Positions 7,992 through 15,792 of a DNA stretch of 64,000 nucleotides are shown here, piece by piece (positions within the stretch are counted from its first letter, which is position 1; the number at the start of each line of letters is the position of its first letter). Origin of the DNA: Clostridia bacterium (GTDB lineage Bacteria > Bacillota > Clostridia > Oscillospirales > Acutalibacteraceae); NCBI GenBank assembly GCA_017516745.1, contig JAFXBF010000001.1:1-64000 (forward strand), read 5' to 3'. A model generated the notes under the pieces. It ran no database searches. It had not been told where the DNA came from and worked only from the letters and a program-made list of their open reading frames with translations. A program made the translations under genes and the position numbers.

Positions 7992-9587
7992 GTGAATTCT
8001 TCTTTTCTTCACAAGCTCTTCGGCACAACTCCCGGTAAGGGTGTTCAGCCCGGAGAAGCAATTGCGTACAGCGTTGCCGGCTTTGGTCAGAACTTTATCT
8101 GTACCATTATCGGCTCGTACATCACAGTATTTATGACAGACGCTCTTCTCTTCGGTGCGGAGGGCGTTCAAATAGGTCACATCAGCGGTGCGGTAGCTGT
8201 TGCTATCCTTATGCTTGCTGCCCGTGTTTTCGACGCTTTTAATGACCCGATTATGGGCAGCGTTGTTGACAAAACCCGTACAAAGTGGGGCAAGTGCCGC
8301 CCTTATCTTAAGTGGATGGCTATTCCCATTGCAATTTCAACAATTCTGTGCTTCCTTCCCGTTTTCAGCGCAGAGTCTGTTTATGACGGCTCCAAAACAA
8401 CACAGACCTTTGTCACAATAGCAGTTCTTTATGTTGTCTGGTCAGTTCTTTACACAATTGCAGACGTTCCTTATTGGGGACTTTCAACCTGCCTTACTAA
8501 CGACACAACTGTCCGTGGTAACATTCTTACGGTTGCCCGTATGTTCTGTACAGTCGGTGCCGGTATTGTTACCGTTTTCGTTCCTATGATAACCGGCGCA
8601 GTAACAGCCAAGTTCAAATACACGGTTGACGATATTGCCGCTATTATGCAGGACAAGGCAGAGGCTATTGCCAATATGGTTGCCAACCAGGGCATTACCG
8701 CTCAAGAAGCCGCAAATACATTCGTCGGCACGGTTATTAAGGGTCAGGAAATTGCAAACGCAGATACCCTCAAAATCGTTTACTTTATCTGTGCTGTTGT
8801 TCTTGTTGTTTCCGCTATTCCGATGTTCTTCTACGGCTTCAAGAACACAAAAGAAAGATTCACTTCAGACGATAATCCGCCCTCATTCGGTCACAACCTC
8901 AAGCTCCTCTTCAGAAACAAAGAGCTTCTTCTTATCGTTCTTTCCGGCGTTCTCGGCGGTGCAAGAATGGTTTACTCCTACACGGGTGGTCTCTACTTCG
9001 CAAAGTACATCCTTCAGAATGAAGGCCTTTACGGTGTAATCACCCTTCTTGTTGTTCCCGGCGGTCTTGTTGCTTCTCTTCTCGTTCCGTGGATGTCCAA
9101 GAAATTCACAAAGAAATGGTCATATATCGTTGTACACCTCTTCGGCGGCGTAGTTATGGCTATAATGTATTTCGTCGGCTACGACGCACCGTGGAAGATT
9201 GCAATCTGTGCAGTCGGTCTTGTTCTCCTCGGTATTCCCCAGGGTGTCAACAACATTATCACCTACGCTATGATTGGTGATACCGTTGACTACCTCGAGT
9301 GGAAAACAGGCGAGAGAGGCGAGGGCATCTGCTTTGCAATGCAGACCCTTATCAACAAAATCGGTATGGCTGTCGGTGCATTCATCGGCGTTATGGCTCT
9401 GAGCATTGCACAGATTGATACCAAAACATACACCGTCGGCAATGCCGATGCACTCTGGAACGTTCTTATCCTTTCCGGTGTTATCAGTATGTTTGCCTGC
9501 GCAGTTCCGATGTTCTTCTACACTATCACAGAAAAGCGCCAGCGTGAAATGGTTGCTGAAATCGAAGCACGCAAAGCAAAGAAATAA
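7992..9587 (+). CDS. GPH-family (MelB-type) sugar:cation symporter
   Basis: 531 aa, major facilitator superfamily, glycoside-pentoside-hexuronide branch. About twelve hydrophobic helices are visible. The motif 'RVFDAFNDPIMGSVVDKT' (near residue 75) is the family's diagnostic helix-2/loop signature, with its Asp residues used in cation coupling, and 'SYTGGLYFAKYIL' belongs to the second half. An inserted soluble stretch near residues 205-255 (AAIMQDKAEAIANMVANQG) is larger than in MelB and is a helical loop common to clostridial members. It should import a sugar or glycoside with Na+ or H+. GTG start is set by ACGGAGG eight bases upstream. Convergent with the GH27 alpha-galactosidase, which suggests galactosides among the substrates (inference). 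Confidence 0.9.
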   Translation: MNSSFLHKLFGTTPGKGVQPGEAIAYSVAGFGQNFICTIIGSYITVFMTDALLFGAEGVQIGHISGAVAVAILMLAARVFDAFNDPIMGSVVDKTRTKWGKCRPYLKWMAIPIAISTILCFLPVFSAESVYDGSKTTQTFVTIAVLYVVWSVLYTIADVPYWGLSTCLTNDTTVRGNILTVARMFCTVGAGIVTVFVPMITGAVTAKFKYTVDDIAAIMQDKAEAIANMVANQGITAQEAANTFVGTVIKGQEIANADTLKIVYFICAVVLVVSAIPMFFYGFKNTKERFTSDDNPPSFGHNLKLLFRNKELLLIVLSGVLGGARMVYSYTGGLYFAKYILQNEGLYGVITLLVVPGGLVASLLVPWMSKKFTKKWSYIVVHLFGGVVMAIMYFVGYDAPWKIAICAVGLVLLGIPQGVNNIITYAMIGDTVDYLEWKTGERGEGICFAMQTLINKIGMAVGAFIGVMALSIAQIDTKTYTVGNADALWNVLILSGVISMFACAVPMFFYTITEKRQREMVAEIEARKAKK

Positions 9588-9603
9588 GATTTTACAAATA
9601 ATT

Positions 9604-9640
9604 ACAGCCTCGGGTGTTGCTCACACCTGAGGCTGTTTTA
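9604..9640. terminator. Bidirectional terminator between symporter and GH27
   Basis: A 14-bp stem, ACAGCCTCGGGTGT / ACACCTGAGGCTGT, with a 5-base loop and TTTT on the plus side. It stands between two convergent genes. Confidence 0.85.
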
Positions 9641-9650
9641 TGTACGAGTG

Positions 9651-10958
9651 TTATTTCAAAGTAATCTTGAAAAGTCTTGCGCCGTGGGAATTTACCTTTG
9701 CGGAAAACTCACCGCAGGTAACGGTATATTCCTCGTGTGCCCACATATCCCACACGCTGTATTCGGTACCGCCTACAGCAATATCGGAAATATCAAAGCT
9801 GATCTCTCTTTCCTTATCATCGGTGTTGAAAAGCGCAACGTATTTGCAGTTCTCACCCTTTGATGTCCAGACTATTTCACCTTTACCGTCGGTTTCCTCA
9901 CGCCTGAACTGCCTTGCACCGCTTGAATTTTTGAGCATATCAATAAGCTCTCTGTTCTGCAGCAGCGAAAGCGTGAATTCGTCGTTTTCACGCATTTCGG
10001 CGCCAATCATGAGCGGCGAGCGGAAAATGCCCCAAAGAGTCATCATTGTTATCTGTTCATCGTGCGTGAAACGGGTGTAGCGGTTGCGGTATTCGGGCAG
10101 CTTTTCGGTTTTCTGAATTCTGCCGATAGGCAGCATATCGCAGTCGGGCCAGGCACCGGGCTGAACATATTCCTGCCAGGCGTAGCAGCGTTCAAACATT
10201 GCGTGAAGCTTAGGCCACTCGTCCCAGAAATCACCCGTCATACGCCACATATTTGCGTTGGCCGCAAGGTGCTCGTGCTCACAAACGGGAGCAGGACCGG
10301 GGGAGAGGCTGAGCACCATATCTCTGCCGCATTTGTCAATTGCCTTGCGCAGCATTTCAATTTCTTTTCTTGCCGAATAGGGGTTGTGGGGGTAAATCTC
10401 CGTGTTGGCAATATCGTCGCATTTAATATAGTCAACACCCCACGAAGCATACAGCTCAAATATCGAATTGTAATATTCCTGTGCGCCTTTTTTCTCTGTT
10501 TCAAGGCCGTACATATCGGGGTTCCACAAACAAACGGAAGACGGCTTTGCAATATCCCGTGCCGTAACGCCTTCACACTTGATTTTTGTGTTGCGGTGTG
10601 CCGCCTGTCTCGGAATACCCCTCATAATGTGAATACCGAATTTAAGACCGAGAGAATGGATATAATCTGCTATCGGTTTGAAGCCCTTGCCGCCTGCGGA
10701 GGAGGGGAAACGCTCAACCGATGGGATAAGACGGGAGTATTCGTCCATACAAAGCTCGGCAAAATAGTGGTAATAAAAGCTGTCTGCGGTAGGCTCTGAC
10801 CACTGAATGTCACAAACGACATATTCCCAGCCGTAGTCCTTCAAGTGTTTCGCCATATAATCGGCATTTGCCAAAAGCTGTTCCTCGTTGACAGCCGCAC
10901 CGTAGCAGTCCCAGCTGTTCCAGCCCATAGGCGGAGTAGGAGCAAGTTTCTTGTGCAT
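9651..10958 (-). CDS. GH27 alpha-galactosidase-like glycoside hydrolase
   Basis: 435 aa, no signal peptide, so probably cytoplasmic. The N-terminal PPMGWNSWDCYG is the hallmark of GH27/GH36-type alpha-galactosidases. The nucleophile strand is 'GVDYIKCDDIA' (first Asp of CDD) and the acid/base Asp is likely in 'RMTGDFWDEW'. 'LSLSPGP' and the SPLMIGAE loop are also family-typical. A C-terminal beta-sandwich (about 340-435) closes the protein, as in family members. It would release terminal alpha-galactose from oligosaccharides such as melibiose or raffinose. RBS AAAGGACT lies ahead of the ATG. Convergent with the GPH symporter, a plausible uptake partner. Related GH27 members can have other specificities (beta-L-arabinopyranosidase, isomalto-dextranase). 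Confidence 0.9.
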   Translation of the reverse strand: MHKKLAPTPPMGWNSWDCYGAAVNEEQLLANADYMAKHLKDYGWEYVVCDIQWSEPTADSFYYHYFAELCMDEYSRLIPSVERFPSSAGGKGFKPIADYIHSLGLKFGIHIMRGIPRQAAHRNTKIKCEGVTARDIAKPSSVCLWNPDMYGLETEKKGAQEYYNSIFELYASWGVDYIKCDDIANTEIYPHNPYSARKEIEMLRKAIDKCGRDMVLSLSPGPAPVCEHEHLAANANMWRMTGDFWDEWPKLHAMFERCYAWQEYVQPGAWPDCDMLPIGRIQKTEKLPEYRNRYTRFTHDEQITMMTLWGIFRSPLMIGAEMRENDEFTLSLLQNRELIDMLKNSSGARQFRREETDGKGEIVWTSKGENCKYVALFNTDDKEREISFDISDIAVGGTEYSVWDMWAHEEYTVTCGEFSAKVNSHGARLFKITLK

Positions 10959-10999
10959 AATTTATCAGTCCTTTGTGTATTTTTTCAAGTGTATTGAAT

Positions 11000-11515
11000 T
11001 TATTCGTACCTGTTTCCGTTGCTGCCGTAATAACAAACTTCAATTGAATAGTCTTTTTCCGGATTTTTAATGTGGATTAAATCCATAGCGGTTGTATTAT
11101 ATTTTAATGCTTCTTTTTTCACGCCATTTACTGTATAGATTATTTCAGCATATTCTGTTTGAGCACCGTTGAACCAAATCAAATCATACCATTCGCCATT
11201 GATAATAGTTCCGCCGGTAATAATATCTGTACTATCCCTGGTGGTAGATGTTAAAAATTCATATTTTCTGCTTGATACCGGCTCGAAAACTGCAATTGTT
11301 GATTTACCGTTTGTACTATAAGCACAACTGATAATATGGTCTTCAATTTTAGTTTCTTTGGCAATTGACCAGTCGGTTTTCGTTGAAATAGCATTCTCCA
11401 GTAATGCTTCTCTGCTTTCTAAAGTATCGCCATTAGGCGATGAGTTTGAAAAATATATTAATGCACCGAAAATACACGCAAGCGGTATCAACACATACAG
11501 TAAGCGTTTATTCAT
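11000..11515 (-). CDS. Small membrane-anchored or secreted protein of unknown function
   Basis: 171 aa. A single N-terminal hydrophobic helix (residues 4-22, LLYVLIPLACIFGALIYF) is followed by a soluble domain rich in Ser, Thr, Tyr and Asn. It reads as an anchored or cleaved extracytoplasmic protein; a Cys at residue 14 is not in a good lipobox. The domain has alternating strands (GGTIINGEWYDLIWFNG, IIYTVNGVKKEAL) with no family I recognise. A strong AAGGAG site precedes the ATG. It is visibly more AT-rich than the GH27 gene 40 bases downstream, and marks the left edge of the AT-rich block that includes the TIR gene. Confidence 0.65.
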   Translation of the reverse strand: MNKRLLYVLIPLACIFGALIYFSNSSPNGDTLESREALLENAISTKTDWSIAKETKIEDHIISCAYSTNGKSTIAVFEPVSSRKYEFLTSTTRDSTDIITGGTIINGEWYDLIWFNGAQTEYAEIIYTVNGVKKEALKYNTTAMDLIHIKNPEKDYSIEVCYYGSNGNRYE

Positions 11516-11643
11516 AATGGTTTACTCCTTAAAATTATTATTTATCTGAACTGATTATATCACAGTTTTATAAGTGTTTCAACAAAAATCAGAGTATGGG
11601 TTTAAAGCAGCGTGTTGATTATTAGGCTGTTATAATTATACCC

Positions 11644-11672
11644 TTGTCATTTTATTGTGATTGTGATAAAAT
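11644..11672 (+). promoter_or_regulatory. Promoter of the TIR-methyltransferase gene
   Basis: TTGTCA (11644-11649), 17-bp spacer, TAAAAT (11667-11672), preceded by TG-rich sequence, 36 bases before the chosen ATG. Confidence 0.6.
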
Positions 11673-11708
11673 TTATCTACAATGCTTAAGAGTAAAGGGG
11701 TTTTGTTG

Positions 11709-13112
11709 ATGAACGATACAGGATATGATTTATTTATTTGTTATCGTCATAGTGGCGGTGTATTGGCAGCAAATATATATAGTGAGATTATGCTTCATTC
11801 AAAAGGTAATATAAAACCTTTTTTTGCACCTAAGAGCGTGAAAAAGGGTGAAAACTTCAAACGAGTTTGTCTAGACGTTGCAAGCAAAGTGCCATTGATT
11901 ATACTCGTGTTGTCGCAAGATTTTTTCGACGAGTGTCGAGAAAATGATGATATCGTCTATGAAGAGATAAAAGCAGCTATGGAAAATGATGAAACTGATT
12001 TTCTGCCAATTGTTTTGCAAGGCTTTGACTACAAGTCAGTAAATCTTTCTGATTTGTTCAACGAAACCGAAATCGATCGCATAAAACACGTTAGTGCATT
12101 ACAATTTAATGATGTGTATTCCTTTAGCGCTTATGATATGCTTTTGCCAATTCTTCGAGATAGAATTGGGACATTGAATGGTGTAGATATAAATGACGAC
12201 ATTATGAAACAACTTGAAAATAAAGAAGTTCAACGCCAACATATATCTGATCCAAACAAAGCAGGGTATTTCAGTGAAAACAACATATCGGAAATTAGAC
12301 GACTTAATGCCCAACAACAGTTGTTGTTAAAGTTTGATTTAGATGTATATGACAAGTATTTAAAAGATAAAACCAGCTTGAAAGTGTTAGATATTGGGTG
12401 TAGCAATGGAAAGGCACTAATGTCACGTTTGGGGAACCGAACTGAGATTTCTACAATTATCGGCGTAGAGTTTGATGAGGCCAGTGTAAAAAAAGCACAA
12501 GAACTGTACAAGGATAGTAAGGCTAAGTTTTATGTTGCAGATCTTGAGTCTGAAGATTTTTTGGATAAAATGTATGAGATCATGGAAGAAAACAATATTG
12601 ATAAATTTGATTGGATAAATGTTCTTGCAGTTGTATCTCATTTGAAATATCCATACAAAGTTTTTAAAAATTTAAAAAAGATATGTAAAAAAGGCGGAGT
12701 CTTCTTTGTTAGAAATATTGATGATGGTATAAATTTAGCATATCCTGATAAGGATAACAACATCAAACGAGCACTTAATATTTTATCAAAATGTGATACC
12801 GTTGGGTACAGATATTCAGGAAGAGCGCTTTATTCAATATTTAAAACGTTAAATTTTTCTGAAATTAAATTAGAAAAATTTGGTCTTAATAATATTGATA
12901 TGGATTATGATGAAAAGTCGGCTTTTTTTGATGTCATTTTTGGATTTATAAAAAATGGCATCAAAAAAGCTATTGAAATGCATCCAGATGACAACGAACT
13001 TGCTGTAGAATATCAATGGTTTATGAAAAATTTCGATGACCTCGAGGAACAGTTCTTATCAATGGAAACTTTTGTCAATTTTGGTTTTTTAACATATGTG
13101 GCAATTATTTAA
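11709..13112 (+). CDS. TIR domain fused to SAM-dependent methyltransferase
   Basis: 467 aa from ATG 11709, chosen because AAAGGGG lies eight bases upstream; an in-frame ATG at 11682 has no such site. Residues 5-150 form a TIR_2-type domain: strand A 'YDLFICYRHSGG', 'IILVLSQDFF' around Ser69, and 'DIVYEEIKAA' placing Glu85/Glu86 where TIR NADases carry the catalytic glutamate. A linker (about 155-215) leads to a class I methyltransferase at about 216-370, with motif I 'VLDIGCSNGKAL' and motif II 'GVEFDEASVKKAQ'. A further 95-residue helical tail follows. TIR domains of bacterial defence systems cleave NAD+ or make cyclic ADP-ribose signals. The fusion with a methyltransferase suggests sensing or modification coupled to NAD depletion, but that is inference. 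Much more AT-rich than flanking genes; likely acquired. Confidence 0.82.
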   Translation: MNDTGYDLFICYRHSGGVLAANIYSEIMLHSKGNIKPFFAPKSVKKGENFKRVCLDVASKVPLIILVLSQDFFDECRENDDIVYEEIKAAMENDETDFLPIVLQGFDYKSVNLSDLFNETEIDRIKHVSALQFNDVYSFSAYDMLLPILRDRIGTLNGVDINDDIMKQLENKEVQRQHISDPNKAGYFSENNISEIRRLNAQQQLLLKFDLDVYDKYLKDKTSLKVLDIGCSNGKALMSRLGNRTEISTIIGVEFDEASVKKAQELYKDSKAKFYVADLESEDFLDKMYEIMEENNIDKFDWINVLAVVSHLKYPYKVFKNLKKICKKGGVFFVRNIDDGINLAYPDKDNNIKRALNILSKCDTVGYRYSGRALYSIFKTLNFSEIKLEKFGLNNIDMDYDEKSAFFDVIFGFIKNGIKKAIEMHPDDNELAVEYQWFMKNFDDLEEQFLSMETFVNFGFLTYVAII

Positions 13113-13379
13113 ATAAAAAATTTAACTATACACTTTTGACTGAATTCATTTAACAAAGAATAGTCGAAACTATTGTTGGGGTTTAATTGAATGGTATAAT
13201 TGTCTTGGTAAATAAGAAATTGACGGTATAATTAGGCTCCTTTGCCAAAGGAGCCTAATGAATTAATAACACGAGTTGACTAATTACTAAACGAAATAGA
13301 AGAACAGAAGAGTCAAGTGTTACAAACAATCAAATATCTCATCTTTTTGAATATGTTATAGTAACACTTGAGTGCTTAA
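13113..13379. other. AT-rich gene-free stretch with inverted repeats
   Basis: No gene is visible. It holds a perfect palindrome at 13231-13259 and an 11-bp inverted repeat, TCAAGTGTTAC at 13313-13323 with GTAACACTTGA at 13361-13371, then runs into the duplicated terminator hairpin beside the insertion sequence. Confidence 0.6.
13231..13259. repeat. Perfect 14-bp palindrome
   Basis: ATTAGGCTCCTTTG, one C, CAAAGGAGCCTAAT. The stem is perfect and practically loopless. No U-tract follows (GAATTAAT), so it is not a normal terminator. It stands about 120 bases after the TIR gene. Confidence 0.8.
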
Positions 13380-13404
13380 AAAGCTCCGTGTTACACGGAG
13401 CTTT
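13380..13404. repeat. Left copy of 25-bp palindromic direct repeat (duplicated terminator hairpin)
   Basis: AAAGCTCCGTG-TTA-CACGGAGCTTT, identical to 14930-14954, directly abuts the left end of the insertion sequence. It is a complete terminator-type hairpin, apparently duplicated at insertion. Confidence 0.85.
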
Positions 13405-14929
13405 CAGCCTGTCGAAAAACCGTGCATCTCGGATTAAGAGAAGCACGGTTTTTTAGTGTGTTGGTATGAACTTTTGAAAAGTGTGTATAAAAAGCGATAA
13501 AAGTCGGTTGGGTTCTCGTTTTTGAACTTCCACATTGCCAGTTTTTTAAGGTTCATTGCAGTGAATTTAAGCCTAACCCAATTTGTAACTTGGTTTAAGC
13601 CTTTGTAATATGTGTACCTCATACCGTGTTTTTCTTTGGCATCGGCAAACACTCGTTCAATTGTCTGACTACGCATCGAGTACGTTTTCTTACCCAACGG
13701 TGAATGTCGTATGTCTTCTGCTCGTTCTATGTATTCTTCCCAGATATGTCTTGTTACGAGCTTCTGTGTATTCTTGCTTTCTGTACACTGTGCTCTGAAC
13801 TCGCATTTTCCACATTTCTGTGGATTACTTTTGTACTCTCTGTAGCCTTCTCGGTTTGTTGTGGAATAACTTAATACTTCGTTGTTCGGACAGATGTAGC
13901 AATCATAGTATTCATCATATACATACTCATATTTTTTGAAATAACCCTTCTTTGTCTGCGGTCTCTTGTACGGCATTGACGGTATTCTTCCGTCATCAAA
14001 TATTCTCTTGCATATCCAAGGTGTTTTGTAGCCTGCATCTGCTGTTACTACTTCTATCTGAGGAAATCTTTTTGTTACTCTGTCATATATCTCATCGAAA
14101 GAAACGCTGTCGTGTACATTGCCCGCAACTACTGCTGTTTCAAGAATAAAGTTGTTTTTATCACATACTGTCTGTGCTTCGTAGGCAAAACATTTCTGGT
14201 GCTCTCCTTTATGGAACAAGCCACTTTCCGGGTCTGTTGTTGATACTGTCTTTTCTACTGTCTCTTCTTTTTCTTTATCTTTCAGCGGTTTCTTTCCGTG
14301 ATCATCTCTATCCTCGTCTATTTCTTTATGCAGCTGCTCCTCGTATTTCTTTACTGCTGCTGGCACATGTACCTTCATTTGCTTCTTTCTGTTTGCATTT
14401 GCTTTGATGTGTGTTGAGTCAACAAATATTACAGATGGCTTTACATATCCGCTGTCGATTCCTTCATTCAATACAAGCGTAAATATTTCTTCAAACATTT
14501 CGCTGTCGAATCTATGTAAGAAGTTTTAGCTGATTGTTGAGAAGTGCGGTATTCTCTCGGTCAGTCCGTAGCCAATAAACCATCTGTATGCTACATTTAC
14601 TTCTATTTCTGCTACTGTTTGTCTTAACGACCTTATTCCGTATATATGCTGTAGCATTACCATTTTTACAAGAACTACAGGATCTACACTCGGTCTGCCG
14701 ATTTTACTGTATTTTCCTTCTACTATGGGGTATATCTTTTTCCAGTCTATTGACCTGTCTATTTTTCTCAACAAGTGAAACTTCGGCACCAATTCATCTA
14801 AACTTACTATTTCTCCGTCGTTTCTGTTGCTTCCCGTTCTCTTTTCTTCAAGCATTTTCATCACCATTTACATTATACCACATACATAACAAAAAGCCCA
14901 GCACAAGCTGGACCTTTTTCGACAGGCTG
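13405..14929 (-). mobile_element. IS1182-like insertion sequence, 1525 bp
   Basis: Bounded by perfect 15-bp terminal inverted repeats CAGCCTGTCGAAAAA (13405-13419) and TTTTTCGACAGGCTG (14915-14929). Both ends are flanked by the same 25-bp palindrome, read as a long target-site duplication. It carries one transposase frame on the minus strand, interrupted by one stop codon. Family assignment rests on the transposase layout (N-terminal DUF772-like region, DDE domain with a zinc-ribbon-like Cys cluster). Confidence 0.88.
13434..14867 (-). pseudogene. IS1182-family transposase interrupted by one in-frame stop
   Basis: Two open segments in the same frame, 14526-14867 (N-terminal 113 aa) and 13434-14498 (C-terminal part), are separated only by a TAA at 14526-14528. 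Reading through gives about 477 aa, a normal length. The N-part has the DUF772 region (YRWFIGYGLTERIPHF). The C-part keeps Asp in FVDSTHIKANANRKK, Asp in TADAGYKTPW and Glu in IERVFADAKEKHGMRY, so the DDE triad looks intact. A Cys cluster (C-x-x-C-x5-C near CGKCEFRAQC) is also present. A single substitution (for example CAA, AAA or GAA to TAA) would explain the break. No programmed recoding signal is evident, so I call it inactive; the ends could still be mobilised by a related enzyme. Confidence 0.88.
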
Positions 14930-14954
14930 AAAGCTCCGTGTTACACGGAGCTTT
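14930..14954. repeat. Right copy of 25-bp palindromic direct repeat (terminator hairpin)
   Basis: AAAGCTCCGTG-TTA-CACGGAGCTTT followed by TTC on the plus strand; see the left copy at 13380-13404. Joined to the left flank, the ancestral site would be AAAAAGCTCCGTGTTACACGG followed by AGCTTTTTC, a bidirectional terminator. Confidence 0.85.
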
Positions 14955-14980
14955 TTCTATATACATCTTAGATATAAAGA

Positions 14981-15027
14981 AAAAATCCGAACTATTTTCC
15001 TATTGGGAAAATTTGGTTCGGATTTTT
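14981..15027 (-). terminator. Terminator of tRNA-Leu
   Basis: A long hairpin with a 12-bp outer stem (AAAAATCCGAAC / GTTCGGATTTTT) and an inner ATTTTCC / GGAAAAT stem. Read on the minus strand it ends in GGATTTTTTC, immediately downstream of the tRNA. Confidence 0.8.
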
Positions 15028-15034
15028 CTATGTT

Positions 15035-15119
15035 TGGTGCGGGTAACAGGGGTCGAACCTGCACGCCTGTGGGCATAAGATCCTAAATCTTACGTGTCTG
15101 CCAATTCCACCATACCCGC
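15035..15119 (-). tRNA. tRNA-Leu, anticodon UAG
   Basis: On the minus strand the sequence starts GCGGGTATGGTGGAATTGGC and ends ACCCGCACCA. The acceptor stem is GCGGGTA/TACCCGC. The anticodon stem-loop is TAAGA-TTTAGGA-TCTTA with anticodon TAG. A long variable arm (class II), a T-arm GTTCGAC and an encoded CCA are present. 85 bases with CCA. A clear promoter lies upstream at 15168-15196 and a terminator downstream at 14981-15027, so it is transcribed alone. Confidence 0.96.
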
Positions 15120-15141
15120 ATATTTGAAGTAATAAGTAAAA

Positions 15142-15162
15142 GTGAATAGTGAATAGTGAATA
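15142..15162. repeat. 7-bp tandem repeat, three copies
   Basis: GTGAATA repeated three times in the tRNA-Leu leader region, between its -10 box and mature 5' end. The change in length would alter the precursor leader only. Confidence 0.8.
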
Positions 15163-15167
15163 GGTGC

Positions 15168-15196
15168 ATTATAACAGAAAAAGTCAGTTAAGGCAA
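15168..15196 (-). promoter_or_regulatory. Promoter of tRNA-Leu
   Basis: On the minus strand TTGCCT (15191-15196), 17-bp spacer, perfect TATAAT (15168-15173), about 48 bases before the mature tRNA. Confidence 0.75.
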
Positions 15197-15303
15197 GACG
15201 GAATTTATATAAATATTTTGTTTTTTTATGTAAACCGAATGATTACAACAGCAATCATTGACAAACAACCACCGGAATGCTATAACATATTTGAGGCAAT
15301 GAT

Positions 15304-15648
15304 ATGAATAAGTATTCTTATTATAAGCATTTCATTTTCAATATAATATTTTCTTTTTTGTACATATTGCCATTTGGTTTTTTACCTATATATGACTATT
15401 TTGTAAGTATTGGTAAGCCGATTGCGGATTCTATATTTGATATATTTACAAGTGTTTTGTTCTTGTTGTTTTTTGTTGGTACTCCGATAATAATTATTAT
15501 AAATATAATTTCTTTGTGTTACAATATTGGTGTTTGTATTAAAGGAAAAGAACACAAAATACAATGTATTATTTTAACTGTAATAAACTTGTTGTTAACA
15601 TTATTTATAGCCCTTATTGCCTATCTATTTGCTGATAGGGCTTGGTAA
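15304..15648 (+). CDS. Small polytopic membrane protein, unknown function
   Basis: 114 aa, very hydrophobic and rich in Ile, Phe and Tyr. Three transmembrane helices are likely (about 10-30, 43-72 and 88-108), with a short charged cytoplasmic loop GKEHKI near residue 80. No family recognised. A weak GAGG site lies eight bases before the ATG. A hairpin with a T-run follows. Its AT-rich composition matches the nearby TIR/IS block rather than the BNR gene to its right, so it may belong to the acquired segment beside tRNA-Leu. Confidence 0.6.
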   Translation: MNKYSYYKHFIFNIIFSFLYILPFGFLPIYDYFVSIGKPIADSIFDIFTSVLFLLFFVGTPIIIIINIISLCYNIGVCIKGKEHKIQCIILTVINLLLTLFIALIAYLFADRAW

Positions 15649-15679
15649 ATATAGTTGCCAAAACGAACAACACAGACAG

Positions 15680-15717
15680 AAAACGACATTCATTGTAAGA
15701 TGGCTGTCGTTTTTTAT
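15680..15717 (+). terminator. Terminator after small membrane protein
   Basis: AAAACGACA / TGTCGTTTT stem with a 16-base loop and a TTTTTT tail. Confidence 0.65.
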
Positions 15718-15731
15718 TTTGCTGTAATATC

Positions 15732-15759
15732 TTGACAATATCCAAAATGAGTATATAAA
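15732..15759 (+). promoter_or_regulatory. Promoter of BNR-like protein gene
   Basis: Perfect TTGACA (15732-15737), 16-bp spacer, TATAAA (15754-15759), 33 bases before the ATG. Confidence 0.65.
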
Positions 15760-15792
15760 ATACTATCAAGCTAAATATTGCGAGGGAAGAAT

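Noticed and set aside
10062-10799. 245-codon plus-strand frame inside the GH27 gene
   Set aside because: Antisense to a gene with clear GH27 motifs; no RBS and no recognisable protein features.
13380-15119. Integrative element using tRNA-Leu as attachment site
   Set aside because: No integrase gene and no duplicated tRNA 3' end are seen; the only direct repeat is the terminator hairpin flanking the IS.
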